From Aeoliella mucimassa (GTDB lineage Bacteria > Planctomycetota > Planctomycetia > Pirellulales > Lacipirellulaceae), in assembly GCF_007748035.1 (NCBI RefSeq), contig NZ_CP036278.1:3658001-3722000 (forward strand): 64,000 nt of DNA. The letters run 5' to 3'. The notes beneath the pieces are model-generated. The model was not told where the DNA came from and ran no database searches. It was given only the letters and a program-made list of their open reading frames with translations. A program made the translations under genes and the position numbers. Position 1 is the first letter of the stretch. Every line of letters starts with the position of its first letter. Below, one piece after another: positions 63,249 through 64,000 of the stretch.

Positions 63249-64000
63249 CTCCACTCGAACTGTGGAAGCCCGAGTTGGGTGAATTGATTGATGATTTTAC
63301 AGCGCAAGCGGGCTTCCGTTTGTTGGTTTTCGAATACTCGGTTTTTGAGATGGCTCCCAAAGCTTTGTTTCACTCGGTACATGGTCGTTTCCGCCAAGCT
63401 TCTACGATGATAGCCCACTTCCTCTTTCCAACTCCTACGCCCCTTGCGTCGAATCTGACGAATTGCCTCGTCCCGGGGCAAAGGCTCCTCCGCAGAGTTG
63501 CCATGTTGTTTGATCTTGGCGTTGTGCTGCGGCGGAATCACCGGCTCAATGCCTTCGGATTCCAGCCCTTCATAAACCTTCCACTTGTCGTAACTACCGT
63601 CGCCGTGAAACTTTTTTACGGGCTGCTCCACCTGCTCCAGCATTTCGGGAACCGCATCGGCATCGTGGCAACTGTTCTCGGTCAAAATCTCCGCCACAAT
63701 CTCGCGGGTGTCAGGATTCACCGACAAATGCAGCTTCCGCCATGTCCGCCGCTTCGACTTGCCATGCGTCCGCATCTTCCATTCGCCCTCGCCAAACACT
63801 TTCATGCCGGTGCTATCCACCACGATATCGATGTCGCCCCTCTTGTTAGCGATATCGAGCGAAACATTCAGCTTGCTGGCTCGCTTGGCGAGCGAAGAAT
63901 AATTGGGAATCGCTGCCTCGACGCCCAACATCGCCACCAGCGAGCGGCCGAATCCCTCAGTCTGCCGATAGGGAAGTTTCAGCAGTTCGCGAATCGTCAG
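63234..64000 (-). mobile_element. IS5-family (IS903-like) insertion sequence, partial at window end
   Basis: The element's end appears to be GGCCTTGTTGACTAA at 63234, similar to the IS903 terminal repeat GGCTTTGTTGAATAA. It continues beyond the window. Its insertion cuts the LamG gene, leaving a stop from IS sequence. Confidence 0.75.
63245..64000 (-). CDS. IS5-family (IS903 group) transposase, 5' end outside window
   Basis: The minus-strand frame is open to the window end (at least 251 residues visible). It has the DDE set: VDSTGMKVFGEGEWKMRTHGKSKRRTWRKLHLSVN (first Asp), KKFHGDGSYDKWKVYEGL (second Asp) and RSLAETTMYRVKQSFGSHLKNR (Glu), the style of IS903 within IS5. The N-terminal visible part reads LTIRELLKLPYRQTEGFGRSL. 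It is likely intact. Confidence 0.9.
   Translation of the reverse strand: MTIRELLKLPYRQTEGFGRSLVAMLGVEAAIPNYSSLAKRASKLNVSLDIANKRGDIDIVVDSTGMKVFGEGEWKMRTHGKSKRRTWRKLHLSVNPDTREIVAEILTENSCHDADAVPEMLEQVEQPVKKFHGDGSYDKWKVYEGLESEGIEPVIPPQHNAKIKQHGNSAEEPLPRDEAIRQIRRKGRRSWKEEVGYHRRSLAETTMYRVKQSFGSHLKNRVFENQQTEARLRCKIINQFTQLGLPQFEWS

Overview
The window looks like the chromosome of a planctomycete, most likely a pirellula-type (Pirellulales) bacterium. The case rests on PEP-CTERM proteins, a Rhodopirellula/Verrucomicrobium-type ECF sigma factor paired with a FecR/LamG membrane protein, a formylglycine sulfatase, a Tat-exported Gfo/Idh oxidoreductase, a XylR-type AraC regulator and a small membrane protein carrying an NPYESP-type start. 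No rRNA, tRNA or CRISPR array was recognised.

Layout. 1-13.1 kb is a mixed area: the end of one M16 peptidase and a complete second one, a GH92 mannosidase, a P1B ATPase, a VOC protein, a Gfo/Idh-DoxX pair, a 2-hydroxyacid dehydrogenase and a XylR-like regulator. 13.4-28.7 kb is mainly central carbon and redox metabolism on the plus strand: an NfnAB/SudBA-like pair, a phasin-like domain fused to a short-chain reductase, a PhaR-type regulator (minus strand), a phasin, pyruvate:ferredoxin oxidoreductase, a DHOD-like protein, a first PhaE-PhaC pair and propionyl-CoA carboxylase PccBA. 28.9-32.3 kb holds a PEP-CTERM protein, an SGNH esterase and a small membrane protein.

32.8-48.7 kb is an unbroken minus-strand array read in the order phaA-phaB-phaE-phaC-ABC1 kinase-epimerase-mutA-mutB-meaB-mmdA-mmdD-mmdC-mmdB-fbp. 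It joins PHA synthesis to a complete methylmalonyl-CoA segment and a Na+-pumping methylmalonyl-CoA decarboxylase. With PFOR and Nfn nearby, this is the gene set expected for storing electrons and carbon as PHA, possibly with 3-hydroxyvalerate units made from propionyl-CoA, under low oxygen, as in glycogen-accumulating organisms. That physiology is inference.

49-52 kb has two CBS-domain proteins and a sulfatase. 51.9-57 kb is a decayed, mobile-element-rich island: two IS630 elements, one of which cleanly interrupts a leucine-rich-repeat gene, and a pair of direct 270-bp repeats. One copy of a second, 230-bp hairpin-rich repeat lies here behind the sulfatase; its partner lies 19 kb away, directly behind fbp. 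58-64 kb has a CHRD/PEP-CTERM protein, the sigma-FecR pair, and a LamG protein whose 3' end is cut by an IS5/IS903-type element running off the window.
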